Of a stretch of 39,800 bases of DNA, positions 12,401 through 20,455 are shown piece after piece. The notes under the pieces were generated by a model that saw nothing but the letters and a program-made list of their open reading frames with translations, had not been told where the DNA came from and did no database searches. The translations under genes and the position numbers were made by a program. The DNA comes from Streptomyces sp. SID9727 (GTDB taxonomy: Bacteria; Actinomycetota; Actinomycetes; Streptomycetales; Streptomycetaceae), in NCBI RefSeq assembly GCF_010550605.1, contig NZ_JAAGNI010000361.1:1-39800 (forward strand), given 5' to 3'. Position 1 is the stretch's first letter. Each line of letters opens with the position of its first letter.

Positions 12401-15400
12401 GGTGCGGGGCAGCACACCGTGGTGCATCGCCTCGACCATCTTGATGATGCCGCCCACTCCGGCCGCCGCCTGGGCGTGCCCGATGTTCGACTTCAACGAG
12501 CCCAGAAGCAGTGGCTGTCCGGCCGGGCGGTCCTGCCCGTACGTGGCCAGCAGGGCATCGGCCTCGATGGGGTCACCGAGCCGTGTGCCCGTGCCGTGCG
12601 CCTCCATCGCGTCCACGTCCGCCGTCGCCAGCCCCGCACTGGCCAGGGCCTGGCGGATGACGCGCTCCTGCGAGGGGCCGTTGGGCGCGGTGAGGCCGTT
12701 GCTCGCGCCGTCCTGGTTGACCGCTGAGCCCCGCACGACCGCGAGCACCCGGTGGCCGTTGCGGCGGGCGTCCGACAGCCGCTCGACCAGCAGCAGCCCC
12801 ACGCCCTCCGACCACGCTGTACCGTCGGCCGAAGCGGCGAACGCCTTGCAGCGAGCGTCCGCCGCGAGGCCACGCTGCCGGCTGAACTCCAGGAACATGC
12901 CGGGCGTCGGCATCACCGTGACCCCGCCCGCGAGCGCGAGATCGCACTCGCCCTGCCGCAGCGCCTGGGCCGCGAGATGCAGCGCCACCAGGGACGAGGA
13001 GCAGGCCGTGTCCACGGTCACGGCTGGGCCTTCGAGGCCGAAGGTGTACGCGATCCGGCCCGAGGCGACGCTCGCCGTGCCGCCGGTAAGGAGGTAGCCG
13101 TCGAGCCCCTCGGCCGGTTCGTGCAGGCGGGGCCCGTAGTCCTGGGCGGTCGCGCCGACGAACACCCCGGCCGCACTGCCGCGCAGGCTGTCCGGGGCGA
13201 TCCCCGCTCGCTCGAACGCCTCCCACGCCGTCGTGAGCAGCAACCGCTGCTGCGGGTCCATCGCCGCTGCCTCACGCGGGCTGATCCCGAACAGTCCCGC
13301 GTCGAACTCCCCGGCGCCGTAGAGGAATCCGCCCTCCCGCACATAGGCGGTCCCGGGCCGGTCCGGGTCGGGGTCGTACAGCGCGTCCAGGTCCCAGCCC
13401 CGGTCGGTGGGGAACGGCCCGATGGCGTCCGTGCCCTCCGACACCACCCGCCAGAGGTCCTCCGGCGACGTCACTCCGCCGGGGTAGCGGCACGCCATGC
13501 CGACGATGGCGATCGGCTCGTCCGCGTGGACCGCGGAGCCGCCCGGACGCGCACGTGCGGTGCTGTTCGAGGGTCCGTCGAGCCGGTCGCGCAGCAGGCG
13601 GACCACGGCCTCGGGTGTGGGGTGGTGGTAGATGAGAGCCGACGGCAGGGGAATCCCGGTCGCGATCTGGAGACGGTCGCGCAGCTCGACCCCGGCCAGC
13701 GAGTCGAAGCCCAGATCCTTGAACGCGTGGCCCGGGCCGACCGCCTCGCCCGTGACGTGCCCGAGCACGATCGCGACCTGCGTCCGGACCAGGTCGAGCA
13801 GGTCCGCGTCGGGCTTCGCGGCGGGCGCGGCCTCGCGAGGGGCAGCCGGTACGGAGGGCTCCGGTGCCTCCAACGGGCCGTCCAGCCAGTGGCGTTCGCG
13901 CTGGAACGCGTACGTCGGCAGCGGTACGGGACGGCCGCCCCGGTCCGCGAGCGCGCCCGCCCAGCCGACCCGGGCGCCCCGGACCTGAGCTCCGGCCAGG
14001 GCGGCGACCAAGGTCTCCGGCTCGGGCCGGCCGCGCCGCAGGACGGAGAGCGGCGCCGGATCGCCGTCGCCGAGGGTCTCGCGGGCCATCGCGGTCAGGA
14101 CGGCGTCCGGGCCCAGCTCGACGAAGACCCGTACGCCGTCGTCCCGCAGGGTGCGCAGGCCGTCGTGGAAGCGGACCGCGTCGCGGATGTGGCGGGTCCA
14201 GTAGTCCGGTGAGGCGAGTTCCCCCGGTGTCGCTGTGCGGCCCGTGACGTTGGAGACGACCGGGATGCGCGGTGCTCCGTACGTGACCTCGGCGGCGACC
14301 CGGCGGAACGCGTCGAGCGCCGGATCCATCAGCGGCGAGTGGAACGCGTGGCTCACCGTGAGGCGCCGGGTGCGGCGGCCCCGAGCGGCGAACGCCTCCT
14401 TGATCCGCAGGACGTCCGGCTCGTCGCCCGAGACGACCACGGAGCGGGGCCCGTTCACGGCCGCGAGGGACACCCGACCGGTCAGGAGCGGGGCGACCTC
14501 CTCCTCGGTCGCCTCCAGCGCGGCCATCGCACCGCCGGCCGGAAGCTCCTGCATCAGCCGGCCCCGGGCCGAGACCAGGCGCGCGGCGTCGTCGAGCGAC
14601 AGCACCCCGGAGGCATGGGCCGCCGTCAGCTCACCGATCGAGTGCCCGGCCAGCCGGTCCGGGCGCAGCCCCAGGTGCTCCACCAGCCGGAACAGCGCCG
14701 TCTCCACGGCGAACAGCGCGGGCTGGGTGTACCGCGTCTCGTCCAGCGCCGCCGCCCCCTCCGGCGCGAGGACGAGCTCCGCGAGCGGCCGGTCCAGATG
14801 CGGCGCGAAGGCCGCGCAGACCTCGTCGAACGCCGCCGCGTACTCCGGATACGCGGCGTACAGCTCGCGCCCCATTCCGGCGCGCTGACTGCCCTGACCG
14901 GTGAACAGGAACGCGGTCAGCGGGGGCTGAGCCTCCGCCCTGCCGCGCACGAGCGCCGGGTCGTCCCGGCCGTCGGCCAGCGCGTCGAGCGCACGCAGCA
15001 GCCCGTCCCGGTCCGCCGCGACCGCCACGGCCCGCTCGTCGAAGAGGGTGCGGGTGGCGGCGAGGGAGTACGCGGTGTCGAGCGGGGAGGGCGCGGCACC
15101 CGCGAGATGATCGCGCAGCCGGGCGGCCTGCCCGCGCAGAGCGCCGCCGTCACGGGCACTGAGCAGCCAGGGCAGCGGACGGGCATCGGCCTGCGTCTCC
15201 GCATCGGCCTGCGTCTCCGCATCGGCCTGCGTCTCCGCATCGGCCTGCGTCCGCGCATCGGCCTGCGTCTCGGCACCGGCCTGCGTCCGCGCATCGGCCT
15301 GCGTCTCCGCATCGGCCTGCGTCCCCGCACCGGCCTGCGTCTCCGCATCGGTCGCCACGGCGCCCGCGGCCTCGCGGGCGCCCGGCCCCGCGTCGGCGCC

Positions 15401-16711
15401 CGACCCGGTCGCCGTACCGGCCTTCGCCCCGTCGCCCGTCTCCGCACCCACCTCCGCCTCGCCCACCACCACATGGCAGTTCGTCCCGCCCATGCCGAAC
15501 GAGCTGATCCCCGCGATCAGCGGAGCCTCCCCGCGCGGCCAGGGCCCCTCCTCCGTCCGGACCCGCAGGCCCAGCTCCGTCAGGGGAATCGCCGGGTTCG
15601 GACGCTCGAAGTTGAGGCTCGCCGGGAGCCTGCGCCGGGACACGGACAGGGCGGTCTTCAGGAGCCCCACCAGGCCGGCCGCGCCCTCCAGATGGCCGAT
15701 GTTGGTCTTCGCCGAGCCCACCTGGAGCGGGTCGCCGGACGGGCGGTCCGTGCCGAGGGCGGCACCGAGTGCGGCCGCCTCCACCGGGTCGCCTACGGGC
15801 GTGCCCGTGCCGTGCAGTTCGACGTACTGGACCGCGTCGGCGGTGACACCCGCCCGTGCGTACGCCTCGCGGAGCACCGCCTCCTGCGCGGCCCGGTCCG
15901 GGACCGTCAGGCCCTCGGATGCGCCGTCGTTGTTGACCGCGCTGCCCAGGATCACGCAGTGCACCCGGTCGCCGTCCGCGCGGGCCTGGTCCAGGGGCTT
16001 CAGGACGACGGCCACGCCGCCCTCACCGCGTACATATCCGTTGGCCCGGGCGTCGAACGTGAAGCAGCGCCCGTCCGGCGACAGGGCGCCGAACTTCGCG
16101 CTGTCCGCGCTGCTGCCGGGGGAGAGGATCAGGTTGGCGCCGCCGACGATCGCGAGGTCCGACTCCCCGGCGCGCAGGCTCTCGCAGGCCAGGTGGACCG
16201 CGACCAGCGACGAGGACTGCGCCGAGTCCACGGTGAGACTCGGACCGGTCAGGCCGAGGACGTACGACAGCCGGTTGGCGAGGATGCCCCGGTGCAGCCC
16301 GGTCACGGAGTAGCGGTCGGCGCCCGCCTCGCCCCGGCGGTGGTGGAGCGCCGCGTAGTCGTCCCAGATGGCACCGGCGTAGACGGCGGTCCGGCTGCCG
16401 GCCAGTGTGCCCGGGACGATGCCCGCCTCCTCCAGGGCCTCCCAGCCCAGTTCGAGGAGCAGCCGCTGCTGCGGGTCCATCGCGGCCGCCTCGCGGGGCG
16501 GGACGGAGAAGAAGCCGGCGTCGAACCGGTCCACTTCGTCGAGGAAGCCCCCGCGGGCCGGGGCACCGGCGGCCCCGCGGTCCGCAGGCGCCTCCCCGAC
16601 GGCGTCCCCGCCGCGGCTGAGGAGGTCCCAGAACGCGGCGGGATCGGCCGCCCCGGGGAGGCGGCAGGCGAGACCGATGACGGCGATAGGTGCGGAGTGG
16701 GCGCTACGCAT
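1..16711 (-). CDS. abyB1: Type I modular polyketide synthase with loading module (3' end outside window)
   Basis: One unbroken minus-strand frame runs from ATG at 16711 to the left edge, about 5570 codons without a stop. I checked the frame at four KS active sites, four AT serines and three ACP serines, and all fall in register. Domain order is KSQ-AT-ACP, KS-AT-DH-KR-ACP, KS-AT-DH-KR-ACP, KS-AT-DH(cut). The N-terminus starts directly with the KS fold and has no docking helix, as expected for the first protein of an assembly line. All four ATs carry GHSIG and HAFH, the malonyl-CoA signatures. Both visible KRs carry LDD (B-type). The predicted chain is acetate extended by malonate with full dehydration, giving conjugated double bonds, which is what an AbyB1-type protein should supply as the diene. 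A GAGGGAG ribosome site lies about 13 bases before the ATG. The symbol is by analogy with the abyssomicin cluster. Type I PKS is certain; the counterpart assignment is likely. Confidence 0.93.
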   Translation of the reverse strand, partial: MRSAHSAPIAVIGLACRLPGAADPAAFWDLLSRGGDAVGEAPADRGAAGAPARGGFLDEVDRFDAGFFSVPPREAAAMDPQQRLLLELGWEALEEAGIVPGTLAGSRTAVYAGAIWDDYAALHHRRGEAGADRYSVTGLHRGILANRLSYVLGLTGPSLTVDSAQSSSLVAVHLACESLRAGESDLAIVGGANLILSPGSSADSAKFGALSPDGRCFTFDARANGYVRGEGGVAVVLKPLDQARADGDRVHCVILGSAVNNDGASEGLTVPDRAAQEAVLREAYARAGVTADAVQYVELHGTGTPVGDPVEAAALGAALGTDRPSGDPLQVGSAKTNIGHLEGAAGLVGLLKTALSVSRRRLPASLNFERPNPAIPLTELGLRVRTEEGPWPRGEAPLIAGISSFGMGGTNCHVVVGEAEVGAETGDGAKAGTATGSGADAGPGAREAAGAVATDAETQAGAGTQADAETQADARTQAGAETQADARTQADAETQADAETQADAETQADARPLPWLLSARDGGALRGQAARLRDHLAGAAPSPLDTAYSLAATRTLFDERAVAVAADRDGLLRALDALADGRDDPALVRGRAEAQPPLTAFLFTGQGSQRAGMGRELYAAYPEYAAAFDEVCAAFAPHLDRPLAELVLAPEGAAALDETRYTQPALFAVETALFRLVEHLGLRPDRLAGHSIGELTAAHASGVLSLDDAARLVSARGRLMQELPAGGAMAALEATEEEVAPLLTGRVSLAAVNGPRSVVVSGDEPDVLRIKEAFAARGRRTRRLTVSHAFHSPLMDPALDAFRRVAAEVTYGAPRIPVVSNVTGRTATPGELASPDYWTRHIRDAVRFHDGLRTLRDDGVRVFVELGPDAVLTAMARETLGDGDPAPLSVLRRGRPEPETLVAALAGAQVRGARVGWAGALADRGGRPVPLPTYAFQRERHWLDGPLEAPEPSVPAAPREAAPAAKPDADLLDLVRTQVAIVLGHVTGEAVGPGHAFKDLGFDSLAGVELRDRLQIATGIPLPSALIYHHPTPEAVVRLLRDRLDGPSNSTARARPGGSAVHADEPIAIVGMACRYPGGVTSPEDLWRVVSEGTDAIGPFPTDRGWDLDALYDPDPDRPGTAYVREGGFLYGAGEFDAGLFGISPREAAAMDPQQRLLLTTAWEAFERAGIAPDSLRGSAAGVFVGATAQDYGPRLHEPAEGLDGYLLTGGTASVASGRIAYTFGLEGPAVTVDTACSSSLVALHLAAQALRQGECDLALAGGVTVMPTPGMFLEFSRQRGLAADARCKAFAASADGTAWSEGVGLLLVERLSDARRNGHRVLAVVRGSAVNQDGASNGLTAPNGPSQERVIRQALASAGLATADVDAMEAHGTGTRLGDPIEADALLATYGQDRPAGQPLLLGSLKSNIGHAQAAAGVGGIIKMVEAMHHGVLPRTLHVDEPSPHVDWASGAVRLLVEDTPWPERDRPRRAAVSSFGISGTNAHVILEQGPAPQEPEAEADPVALWPLSAQDPDALREQGARLRAYVEERPEAELDRIASSLHRGRASLEHRGVVLADDREQALDALAALAAGAEHPALVRGTAAPTPRIAYLFTGQGSQRPEMGRTLYATHPAFASALDEVCDALGPHLERPLRDVMFAPAGTKNAALLNETRYTQPALFALETALHRLLAHHGVTPDLVTGHSIGELTAAHVAGILTLPDAALLIATRARLMQSAPAGGAMTAVEATEEQIRPHLNAHVALAAVNSPTSLVISGDADAVRHTAHALKERGHRVHPLTVSHAFHSHHMDPILDAFREAAGTVTYHPPRTPLITVGDPTTPDHWVDQIRDTVRHHDHITALDGKNITTYLELGPDASLTTHTPHATPLLRKNSDENRTYRTALATAHAHGTPLDLGGRGHTALPTYPFRTTRYWRLPSRVTAGPESLGLVAGVHPFLGASGELAERGGSVFTGRLSRNAHPWLADHEILGRALLPGTAFVDLALAAGEAVDAPRVAELTLEAPLVLPAEGSLPLQLAVGPAGADGHRTLSVHTRPDPEADWTRHATGTLAPSTAVPSAAPDTAWPPAHAEALDVEALYARLERLGYAYGPAFRAVRAAWSDGDDLFAEIAHPVELDEQATRFPLHPALLDAALHPLVGREEAREDGGLPVPFAWSGVELFATGATALRARWSSGGLTVTDPAGNPVLSAESLTLLPVDAAALGAPADRAPAPHRIDWTPVPPHASPQAHAVHVDALTELAPDAPVPAVVAVSVPQGRGAAAHTLALIREWLDADRFGDARLLLLTRGAQAVAQGDPVPDPWSAAAWGLVRSAQSEHPGRFALADVDEEAPDLSVLAEVTREEPQLAVRGGGLSAPRIIRGGAIDAPQPRDYGHRTVLVTGGTGGLGRLVARHLVERHGARRLLLVSRSGEEARGARELARELAGSGAEVRFAAADASSREELAGALESIPADHPLGAVFHLAGALDDVTVEGLTPDRLEAVLRAKAEAAGHLHELTAGSDVSDFVLFSSVVGVTGNAGQANYAAANAYLDALAHHRRAHGLPAASLAWGLWDQPDGMSGTLGATELARWSRSGLGPLSVADGLALLDAALAGEDPAPVLVRFDTPALRARAEHGALPSVLRGLVRPPRPRASAATAGDPEAGTWAQQTSALPEEERRAAVADLVRATVATVLGHTDPAVPDDSRAFRDLGFDSLAGVDLRNRLATATGLRISATAVFDHPTPRSLAAHLLTLLPGGTTRSPAPVTGARPLGQDDPVVIVGMACRYPGGVASPDDLWDLVASGRDAIGGFPTDRGWDLTGLYDPDPDHLGTSYAREGGFLYGAGKFDAEFFGMSPREALAADPQQRLLLETAWETFERAGIDPGSVRGSRTGVFAGVMYNDYGSRLAKAPGDLEGYLLTGNTSSVISGRVAYTFGLEGPAVTVDTACSSSLVALHLAAQALRQDECDLALAGGVTVMARPDTFVEFSRQRGLSPDGRCKSFSASADGTGWSEGVGLLLVERLSDARRNGHRVLAVVRGSAVNQDGASNGLTAPNGPSQERVIRQALASAGLRASEIDAVEAHGTGTRLGDPIEAQALLATYGQDRRGDEPLHLGSLKSNIGHAQAAAGVGGIIKMVEAMHHGVLPRTLHADEPSPHIDWASGAVRLLVEDTPWPERDRPRRAAVSSFGISGTNAHVILEQGPAPQEPEPDESPVALWPLSAHSPAALREQAARLAAFVRENPAPAEAIGRTLATGRAALEHRGVVLADDREQALDALAALAAGAEHPALVRGTAAPTPRIAYLFTGQGSQRPQMGHTLYTAYPVFASALDEVFDALDPHLEQPLRDVMFAPAGTKNAALLNETRYTQPALFALETALHRLLAHHGVTPDLVTGHSIGELTAAHVAGILTLPDAALLIATRARLMQSAPAGGAMTAVEATEEQIRPHLNAHVALAAVNSPTSLVISGDREAVEDAAQTLKRQGHRVHPLTVSHAFHSHHMDPILDAFRETARSLAYHPPRIPLVTTGDPTTPDHWVDQIRDTVRHHDHITALDGKNITTYLELGPDASLTTHTPHATPLLRRNQSERHTFETALATTYAQGTPLTTGGAGHTDLPTYPFRPTHYWLDTPATDALLAPAVELANGGLLFTGEVGTRSLPWLADHAMGGVALVPAALLVELALRAGEEAGVPVVGELTLEAPLPLPDDGSAVALQLAVGPPEETGRRSLGVHARSGEGQPWVRHASGWLAPADSEIPDAEAAWPPAGAERTDAAEVYERLAALGYGYGPAFRNLRDAWAVGGALFAEVALPGELRAQAGDFALHPALLDAALHLLPLRGGGDELKLPFSWSGIRLHATGADAARVRLEPDGDGQAVTLSLTDAAGSPVASVDSVRLLPAPAVAAAHTDPLYEVEWTEPGARGSRAGDVLPGAEIVRITPGLSAAEAAHHALALVQDWAAREEEAGTRLAVVTSGAVAARDGEKVTDLSAAAVWGLLRTAQSEHPGAFVVVDTDGSAASERALAAALEAEEPQFALREGRVLVPGLVRSTGGDPARTQVTGPDGRGTVLLTGATGALGATIAERLITHHGVRHLLLAGRRGPAAPGAAELLTHLTGLGADVTLVACDTADRDAVATLLASVPAAHPLSAIVHAAGVLDDGVLADLTPERLDTVLRPKADAALLLHELAGELGLRLSAFVLFSSVTGITGTAGQANYAAANAYLDALAQHRHARGLPATSLAWGLWDQSDGMGSRLGAADLARLARTGIAPLPAESALRLFDDALGSGRPVLVASRFATATLGEGGTPVPAPLRSLVPRRPRKAVNSAPAASGSTFAEQLAGLPAEEVERRLLELVRATAATVLGHTDAGAVLEGRAFTDLGFDSLAAVDLRNRLGAATGLRLPTTLVFDHPTPRALAALLRDELGVAGTAPVPAAATTRTTVTDDPIAIVSMACRFPGGVTTPEELWRLVSEETDAVSGFPADRGWDLDGLYDPDASRPGSSYAREGGFLHTAADFDPEFFGMSPREALTTDPQQRLLLETAWEAFERAGVDPAGLRGSRTGVFAGVMYNDYGARLHQSPNAPGEVEGYLVSGSAGSVASGRVSYTFGLEGPAVTVDTACSSSLVALHLAAQALRQGECDLALAGGVTVMAGPATFVEFSRQRGLSADGRCKPFAEAADGTGWGEGVGLLLVERLSDARRHGHEVLAVLRGSAVNQDGASNGLTAPNGPSQQRVIREALDRAGLTAGDVDAVEAHGTGTKLGDPIEAQALLAVYGQDRPDGQPLLLGSVKSNIGHTQAAAGVAGVIKTVLSMRHGTLPRSLHIDRPTPHVDWVQGGVALLTETTPWPERERPRRAAVSSFGISGTNAHVILEAPADAGAPHADAQGGPEAPAAGEHAYATARRPVPWLVSGHTPGALRARAAQLADVLDRSPRPDPADVSAALAAGPDAFEYRVSFVAADREEARLALASIASGETPQAVAAERVRTAFLFTGQGSQRAGAGRELYAEHDAFAAAFDAACGALDPLLGRSLREIVFADAGTPEAALLDETRYTQPALFALETALFRLLEHLGVHPDAVLGHSIGSVAAAHAAGALSLTDAATLVAARGRLMQKLPAGGAMLAVALDEDTVTRLLSGLEDRAGIAALNGPRATVVSGEAGAVDEIDSRARELGARTRRLGVSHAFHSPLMEPVLAEFREVLSGLDFRRPHLPVISDLTGAAVAGDEVASPDYWVRHAREAVRFADGVGTLRELGIGAFVELGPDAVLATMAADTHPDAVSLPLLRRDRSELRTLPEALGALHAAGGAVGRAVYGVRDGRRPVELPTYPFQRERYWLDRPAAPAGAARVEQAGLGTTDHPLLGAAVELAGDAGTVHTGLLSTATHPWLADHAVLGAVVLPGAALLELALYAGREAGTPVLDELTLSDPLLIPETGSVRVQVSVGAPGADGRRPVTVHSRAAGTEGEPWTVHASGVLAADAGARPGPLTGAWPPAGAEPVEVGDAYAGLAALGYAYGPAFQGLRAAWRDEEDGTWFAEVAVDAEDAGGRLLAPALIDAALHPLALAGPGPSGGLPVPFSWNGVRVHGPGTGSVRVRL
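3510..8460 (-). other. PKS module 2: KS-AT(malonyl)-DH-KR-ACP
   Basis: The KS has C2927 in VDTACSSSL. The AT has S3375 in GHSIGEL with HAFH. The DH has H3642 in [11 protein letters not shown] and D3806 in LLDAALH. The KR has GATGALG near residue 4042, LDD near 4131 and its tyrosine near 4190. The ACP serine is S4360 in LGFDSLAA. There is no ER. Long stretches of its KS and AT are almost identical at DNA level to module 1, whereas its DH and KR are clearly diverged. Confidence 0.92.
6034..7744 (-). repeat. Near-identical blocks in PKS module 2 (partner of 11101-12814)
   Basis: The segments 6034-6197, about 6396-6756, 7151-7301 and 7561-7744 match module 1 almost exactly. The intervening parts differ more. 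The pattern fits recent recombination or gene conversion between the two modules. Confidence 0.88.
8500..13520 (-). other. PKS module 1: KS-AT(malonyl)-DH-KR-ACP
   Basis: The KS has C1237 in VDTACSSSL. The AT has S1686 in GHSIGEL and an HAFH motif, so it selects malonyl-CoA. The DH has H1967 in [11 protein letters not shown] and D2131 in LLDAALHP, so both catalytic residues are present. The KR has its NADPH loop GGTGGLG near residue 2372, LDD near 2464 (B-type) and the active-site tyrosine near 2521 in GQANYAAAN. The ACP serine is S2694 in LGFDSLAG. There is no enoylreductase between DH and KR. The expected product is a C2 extension with a trans double bond. Confidence 0.92.
11101..12814 (-). 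repeat. Near-identical blocks in PKS module 1 (partner of 6034-7744)
   Basis: Compared with module 2, the segments 11101-11264, about 11463-11823, 12221-12371 and 12631-12814 are almost the same base for base, with one mismatch in the first, third and fourth. They lie at constant offsets of 5067 or 5070 bases. The matching parts cover AT and KS coding sequence. Identity at this level includes synonymous positions, so it is not explained by protein constraint. Confidence 0.88.
13560..16711 (-). other. PKS loading module: KSQ-AT(malonyl)-ACP
   Basis: The KS spans about residues 8-412. Its active-site cysteine is replaced by glutamine: the motif reads VDSAQSSSL with Q165 (codon at 16217-16219). 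KSQ domains decarboxylate the ACP-bound extender to make the starter. The AT (about 595-900) has S691 in GHSIGEL and HAFH near residue 788, so malonate is loaded and decarboxylated to acetyl. The ACP serine is S1004 in LGFDSLAG. The KS-AT linker carries an unusual hexapeptide repeat, listed separately. Borders are approximate. Confidence 0.92.
15183..15350 (-). repeat. 18-bp minisatellite encoding a hexapeptide repeat in the PKS KS-AT linker
   Basis: Nine consecutive 18-bp units (15183-15344) plus six bases of a tenth follow the plus-strand pattern GCATCGGCCTGCGTCTCC, with one to three substitutions in some copies. Eighteen bases equal six codons, so the array reads in frame as a TQADAE-like hexapeptide (residues about 456-510 of the PKS). 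It sits between the end of the loading KS and the PWLLSA start of the AT region. The other three KS-AT linkers in this protein have nothing similar. Gain or loss of units would leave the frame intact. Confidence 0.95.
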
Positions 16712-16772
16712 GATCTGTGACGTACTCCCTCGTCGAGGACGACCCGGCGGAGCCACCACCCTCACCGGCCCC

Positions 16773-16801
16773 GCTAACGGCGGCCTTTGCGCGTTCTAAA
16801 T
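16773..16801 (-). promoter_or_regulatory. Candidate activator site upstream of the PKS gene
   Basis: The plus strand shows GCTAACG at 16773-16779 and TCTAAAT at 16795-16801, spaced by 22 bases (two helical turns). The second heptamer matches the TCTAAAG core found upstream of three other operons. It overlaps the TAG stop codon of the esterase gene and lies 84 bases from the PKS ATG. This is the weakest of the four sites because the 11-bp partner heptamer is missing. No clear -10 hexamer is visible. Confidence 0.5.
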
Positions 16802-17710
16802 CGCCCCCGGCCCGCCCGCGTGCAGCCCGCGCCGCAGCGCGGTCAGGTGCTCCAGGGCCACGCGGTGCGGCTCGTCGCCGTCCGGCTCCGGGGTGCCCGC
16901 CCAACCGCCGAACGCGTGGTACGCGCCGCGGAAGTTGTGCACCTCCACCGGCACTCCGGCCCGCGCCAGGCGGAGCCCGTACAGCAGGCCCTCGTCGCGC
17001 AGCGGATCGAGCCCCGCGGTCGAGAGGTACGCCGGGGGCAGGCCGCCCAGGTCCGCCGCGCGCGCCGGCGCGGCATGCGCGGGAAGTTCGGCCCGGCCGC
17101 CCAGGTACAGCTCCCAGCTCTCCCGCGCGAGGCGGCGGTTCCAGATCGGCGTGTCCGTGAACGCGGCCATCGAGTCCGTTTCCAGCCGGTCGTCCAGCAC
17201 CGGGGTGCTCAGGTGCTGGAAGACGAGGGCAGGGCCGCCCCGGTCCCGGGCGAGCAGAGTCAGACCGGCGGCCAGACAGCCCCCGGAGCTCGCCCCCGCG
17301 ACCGCAAGGCGGCCGGGGTCCGCGCCGATCTCCGCCGCGTTCCCAGCGGTCCACTCCAGCGCGGCCCAGCAGTCGTCGAGCCCCGCCGGGAACGGATCCT
17401 CCGGCGCCAGCCGGTAGGACACCGCCACGACCACCGCCGGGGCGAACACCGCCGCCTGGGCGGCCGAGTGGTGCACCGAGTCCACGCTGCCGAGGACGAA
17501 GCCCCCGCCGTGGATCCACACCACGGCGGGCAGCGCCGCCCCCGCCCCGGCCGGGCGGTAGATCCGCACCCGCACCAGGGGCTCCCCGGGCGCGCCCGGA
17601 ATCCATCGCTCCGACACCTCGGCCCCCGGAACCGCCGGGAGTTCACCCAGCGGCCGGGGGCCCGCACGGTGGTCGGCGACCGCGTCGGCCAGCCGTCCCG
17701 TCACCGGCAT
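16796..17710 (-). CDS. Alpha/beta hydrolase, HSL (hormone-sensitive lipase) family esterase
   Basis: This 304-residue protein has the HSL-type layout: oxyanion motif HGGGF near residue 66, nucleophile motif GASSGG near 140, acidic residue in GLDPLRDEG near 234 and histidine in YHAFGGW near 263. The family hydrolyses short-chain esters or lactones in the cytoplasm. I chose ATG 17710 because the N-terminus (MPVTGRLADAV) then fits the family and the start lies two bases after the ferredoxin stop. A longer frame upstream reads through the ferredoxin gene and is not credible. It is the last gene of the acyltransferase-P450-ferredoxin operon. It is too different from the PKS-type thioesterases to be a normal chain-release or editing enzyme. 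Its substrate is unknown. Removal of an acyl group from a pathway intermediate is a reasonable guess, given the acyltransferase in the same operon. Confidence 0.88.
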   Translation of the reverse strand: MPVTGRLADAVADHRAGPRPLGELPAVPGAEVSERWIPGAPGEPLVRVRIYRPAGAGAALPAVVWIHGGGFVLGSVDSVHHSAAQAAVFAPAVVVAVSYRLAPEDPFPAGLDDCWAALEWTAGNAAEIGADPGRLAVAGASSGGCLAAGLTLLARDRGGPALVFQHLSTPVLDDRLETDSMAAFTDTPIWNRRLARESWELYLGGRAELPAHAAPARAADLGGLPPAYLSTAGLDPLRDEGLLYGLRLARAGVPVEVHNFRGAYHAFGGWAGTPEPDGDEPHRVALEHLTALRRGLHAGGPGAI

Positions 17711-17712
17711 GA

Positions 17713-17907
17713 TCAGGCCTCCAGAGCGATGGCCTGCGAGGGGCAGAGCGCCACGGTGTCCCGCAGCCTCGCCTCCTCGGCCGGACCGTCCACCCGGTCC
17801 TCCAGGACCAGGACCGTGCCCTCGTCGGACTGGTCGAAGCGGTCGGGGGCGGACAGGACGCACTGCCCCGCGCCCAGGCACCGCTGTGTATCGGCCTTGA
17901 TGTGCAT
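17713..17907 (-). CDS. [3Fe-4S] ferredoxin, P450 redox partner
   Basis: This 64-residue protein has C10-x5-C16 and a late C55-P pair, the three-cysteine pattern of the small [3Fe-4S] ferredoxins that feed electrons to actinomycete P450s. An aspartate-rich, acidic body is typical. I chose ATG 17907, preceded by AAGGGA about 10 bases upstream. An in-frame GTG at 17934 would add nine residues with no ferredoxin character. It lies 43 bases downstream of the P450 gene and 2 bases before the esterase, so the three are co-transcribed. No ferredoxin reductase is visible in the window. The abyssomicin counterpart would be AbyW. Confidence 0.92.
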   Translation of the reverse strand: MHIKADTQRCLGAGQCVLSAPDRFDQSDEGTVLVLEDRVDGPAEEARLRDTVALCPSQAIALEA

Positions 17908-17950
17908 GGCTTCCGGTTCCCTTCTGATCACCACGAGGCGGCAGACGTGC

Positions 17951-19174
17951 TCACCACGTGACGGGCAGGCGCCAGATGCCCTGGACCCCGCCCGGTTCCT
18001 TGACCGGCAGCTGCCCCGAAGGTTCGGCGAGGCGCAGCCCCGGCAGCCGGCGGAAGAGTGTGGACAGCGCGATCTCCATCTCGGCCCGCGCCAGGTTCTG
18101 GCCGATGCACTGGTGGACTCCGTGCCCGAACGAGATGTGGTGGCGCGCGCCGCGCCCCACGTCGAAGGCGTCGGCGGCCGGGAAGGCCGCGTCGTCCCGG
18201 TTGGCCGAGGAGATGACGACGATCACCCCGTCACCCGCCTTGATCCGGTGCCCGCCCAGCTCCGTGTCGGCCGTCGCGAACCGGGCGACCCCGTCGGCGA
18301 TCGCCATGTACCGCAGCAGCTCCTCGACGGCGCCCGGCAGCAGCGTCTCGTCGGCGCGCAACGCCGCCAGCTGCTCCGGGTTCTCCAGCAGGGTGAGCAC
18401 ACCGAGCGCGATGGCGCTGGCGGTGGTCTCGTGCCCGGCCACCAGGAGCAGCAGCGCGATGTCGACCAAGTCGCGCCGGTTCAGCCCGCCCGAGGACAGC
18501 TGCTCCGCGATCAGGGTGTCCAGCAGCCCGTCGCCGGGCTCCTGCTCCTTGCGACGGATCAGCCCGTCGAGGTACGAGGCGAGCTGGGCGAACGCGTCGG
18601 CGCTGTCCTCCAGGCTCGTCGTCCCGGTCACCACCCGCCGCGACTGCTGCTCGAAGAAGGCGTGGTCGGTGTACGGAACGCCGAGCAGTTCGCAGATGAC
18701 GACGGACGGCACCGGCAGGGCGAAGTCCGGGACGAGGTCGGCGACCGGGCCCTTGGCCTCGATCGTGTCGATCAGTTCGTCGACCAGCCGCTGGATGCCG
18801 GGCCGCAGCGCCTGTACCTTGCGGACGGTGAAGTTGGTGAGCAGCATGCGCCGCTGCACGGTGTGCTCCGGCGGGTCCATGCCGATGAAGTTGCGCACCT
18901 TGCGCGCCGACTCGAAACGCGGGGCCGTGGCCGGATAGTGCGGATGGACCCGGTCGGAGGAGTACGTGGCCGCGTCGAGCAGGACCTGCCGCGCCTCCGC
19001 GTGCCCGCTCACCGCCCACACCCGGCGGCCGTTGTACAGCTCCACCAGGGAGACGGGCCCCTGGTCGCGGTAGGCGTCGTAGCCGGCGGGCGGCTGGTAA
19101 GGGCAGCCGCGGGCCTGCGGGTAGGCGGGCAGTTCGCGTGCGTCGGCGGGTGCTTCGGTACCGGCCTCGGTCAT
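17951..19174 (-). CDS. Cytochrome P450 monooxygenase (CYP105/107-like)
   Basis: This 407-residue protein has normal bacterial P450 length. The I-helix oxygen-binding motif AGHETT is near residue 246, the K-helix ExxR (EELLR) near 286 and the haem loop FGHGVHQCIGQ has ligand C356. It is a soluble monooxygenase expected to act after or during ring assembly. Its start overlaps the stop of the acyltransferase gene by four bases (ATGA) and its ferredoxin partner follows directly. In the abyssomicin pathway the corresponding P450 (AbyV, from memory) epoxidises the spirotetronate, which opens to the ether bridge. The same role is likely here but not provable from sequence alone. Confidence 0.93.
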   Translation of the reverse strand: MTEAGTEAPADARELPAYPQARGCPYQPPAGYDAYRDQGPVSLVELYNGRRVWAVSGHAEARQVLLDAATYSSDRVHPHYPATAPRFESARKVRNFIGMDPPEHTVQRRMLLTNFTVRKVQALRPGIQRLVDELIDTIEAKGPVADLVPDFALPVPSVVICELLGVPYTDHAFFEQQSRRVVTGTTSLEDSADAFAQLASYLDGLIRRKEQEPGDGLLDTLIAEQLSSGGLNRRDLVDIALLLLVAGHETTASAIALGVLTLLENPEQLAALRADETLLPGAVEELLRYMAIADGVARFATADTELGGHRIKAGDGVIVVISSANRDDAAFPAADAFDVGRGARHHISFGHGVHQCIGQNLARAEMEIALSTLFRRLPGLRLAEPSGQLPVKEPGGVQGIWRLPVTW

Positions 19175-20373
19175 TCCCCGGCCTCCAGGGCAGTGAGTGG
19201 GACGACGGCGGGCGCGGGGCCCGCCGGCTTCTTCGCGCGAGGAGCACTGAACCGCCGTACGGCAGGGGCCTCGACCCAGCTGTACAGAGCGAGGGCCAGG
19301 GCCAGGGCGGTCAGCAGGGCGGCGAGCAGCAGCGCGGCCGCCGCGGCGCCGGACAGGTTCTCGTCGGCCACGAGCCACTTGTGGCCGTACGTCACCACCA
19401 GCCCGTGCACCATGTAGAACGCGAACGACAGCTCCCCGAGCCGCACCAGCACCCGTCCCCGGAAGGGCGAGGCGGTCTCCCGGGCGTCGGCCTGCGCGGC
19501 GGCGACGACCAGCGGGGTCAGCCACAGGGCGCCGGTGCCGGCCACCCCGTAGAGATACGGCACCGAGGAGTTGAGCACGTACCCGCCGACAGCGATCACG
19601 GCGGCGGGCAGCAGTCCGATCCGGGGCAGCGCACCGGTCAGCACCAGCCGCGCGGCGATCATGCCGAGCACGAACTCGATCGCCCGGACCGGCGGGAAGA
19701 AGTAGACGGACCAGATCTGCTCGAAGGACAGCGAGCCGTCCGCGATGAACGGCAGCGGAGTCCCGGCCACCATCCAGCTGCTGACGGCCGGGACCAGGAC
19801 GGTGAGAGCGGCGAGCACCCCGGCGAGCGTCCACAGCCGGCGGGCGGAGAGCCGTTCCAGGACGGGCAGCAGGAAGGGGAAGGCGAGGTAGAAGAACAGC
19901 TCGCACGAGAGCGACCAGCTGACGGCGTTCATCGTGTTGGGGACCTGGATCTCCGGTATCCACGCCTGGACGAGGAAGAGATTGGCCAGGACGCCCTTCG
20001 TGGTGAACACCTCGGAGGCCGCCGCCATCAGGAAGGCGGCGGCGGCGAGCGTGACGAGGTGGTTGGGGAAGATCTTCACCAGTCTGCGCCGCCAGACCCG
20101 GGGCGCGCCCTCGGCGGGACGCGCCGACCAGGTCAGGACGAATCCGCTGAGCACGAAGAAGAACGTCACCCCGTAGAACCCGGCGTTGGCGAAACAGTCG
20201 CTCAACGCGCCGCCCAGATCGCCGCCGATGAACCGGGTCTGGAACGTGGTGTGGAAGGCGAAGACCAGCAGGGCCGCCAGGAAGCGCATCCCGGTGAGGG
20301 ACGGCAGCCTGGCGGCCCGCGGCCGGTCGGGTGCGGGCGGGGTGGCGGTGGAGGGGACGGGTGACCCTGGCAT
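19171..20373 (-). CDS. Membrane acyltransferase, acyltransferase-3 (OafA/MdmB-like) family
   Basis: This 400-residue integral membrane protein has about ten hydrophobic segments. It starts with the family's N-terminal pattern, LTGMRFLAALLVFAFHTTFQ, with the conserved R and H spaced as in acyltransferase-3 proteins. A short charged C-terminal tail follows the last helix. Members transfer acyl groups from CoA to hydroxyls of sugars or secondary metabolites; macrolide 3-O-acyltransferases such as MdmB belong here. ATG 20373 is preceded by GGAGG nine bases upstream. It is first in the operon with the P450, ferredoxin and esterase. I do not remember such a gene as a standard part of abyssomicin clusters, so it may mark an acylated product or a transient protecting group. 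Substrate is unknown. Confidence 0.9.
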   Translation of the reverse strand: MPGSPVPSTATPPAPDRPRAARLPSLTGMRFLAALLVFAFHTTFQTRFIGGDLGGALSDCFANAGFYGVTFFFVLSGFVLTWSARPAEGAPRVWRRRLVKIFPNHLVTLAAAAFLMAAASEVFTTKGVLANLFLVQAWIPEIQVPNTMNAVSWSLSCELFFYLAFPFLLPVLERLSARRLWTLAGVLAALTVLVPAVSSWMVAGTPLPFIADGSLSFEQIWSVYFFPPVRAIEFVLGMIAARLVLTGALPRIGLLPAAVIAVGGYVLNSSVPYLYGVAGTGALWLTPLVVAAAQADARETASPFRGRVLVRLGELSFAFYMVHGLVVTYGHKWLVADENLSGAAAAALLLAALLTALALALALYSWVEAPAVRRFSAPRAKKPAGPAPAVVPLTALEAGE

Positions 20374-20437
20374 GGCTGATGGCCTCCGGCTTGTCCGAAA
20401 GTGGCCCGCTGAGGCTCGCAGTCACGTGTTGGCCGGT

Positions 20438-20455
20438 TCTAAAGCCGCTCTACGG
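20438..20455 (-). promoter_or_regulatory. Candidate direct-repeat activator site upstream of the acyltransferase-P450 operon
   Basis: The plus strand reads TCTAAAG (20438-20444), CCGC, TCTACGG (20449-20455): two heptamers with an 11-bp period. The site overlaps the stop codon of the upstream ABC ATPase gene and lies 65 bases before the acyltransferase ATG. The same arrangement occurs at 37578-37595. Confidence 0.6.

Noticed and set aside
15183..15350. Possible CRISPR array
   Set aside because: Units are contiguous with no spacers and read in frame as a hexapeptide inside the PKS.
17713..17934. Longer ferredoxin starting at GTG 17934
   Set aside because: It adds nine residues without family character; ATG 17907 has a better ribosome site and gives the usual 64-residue length.
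20423..20428. CACGTG palindrome upstream of the acyltransferase gene
   Set aside because: Too short to mean anything in this base composition and not repeated at the other operon heads.
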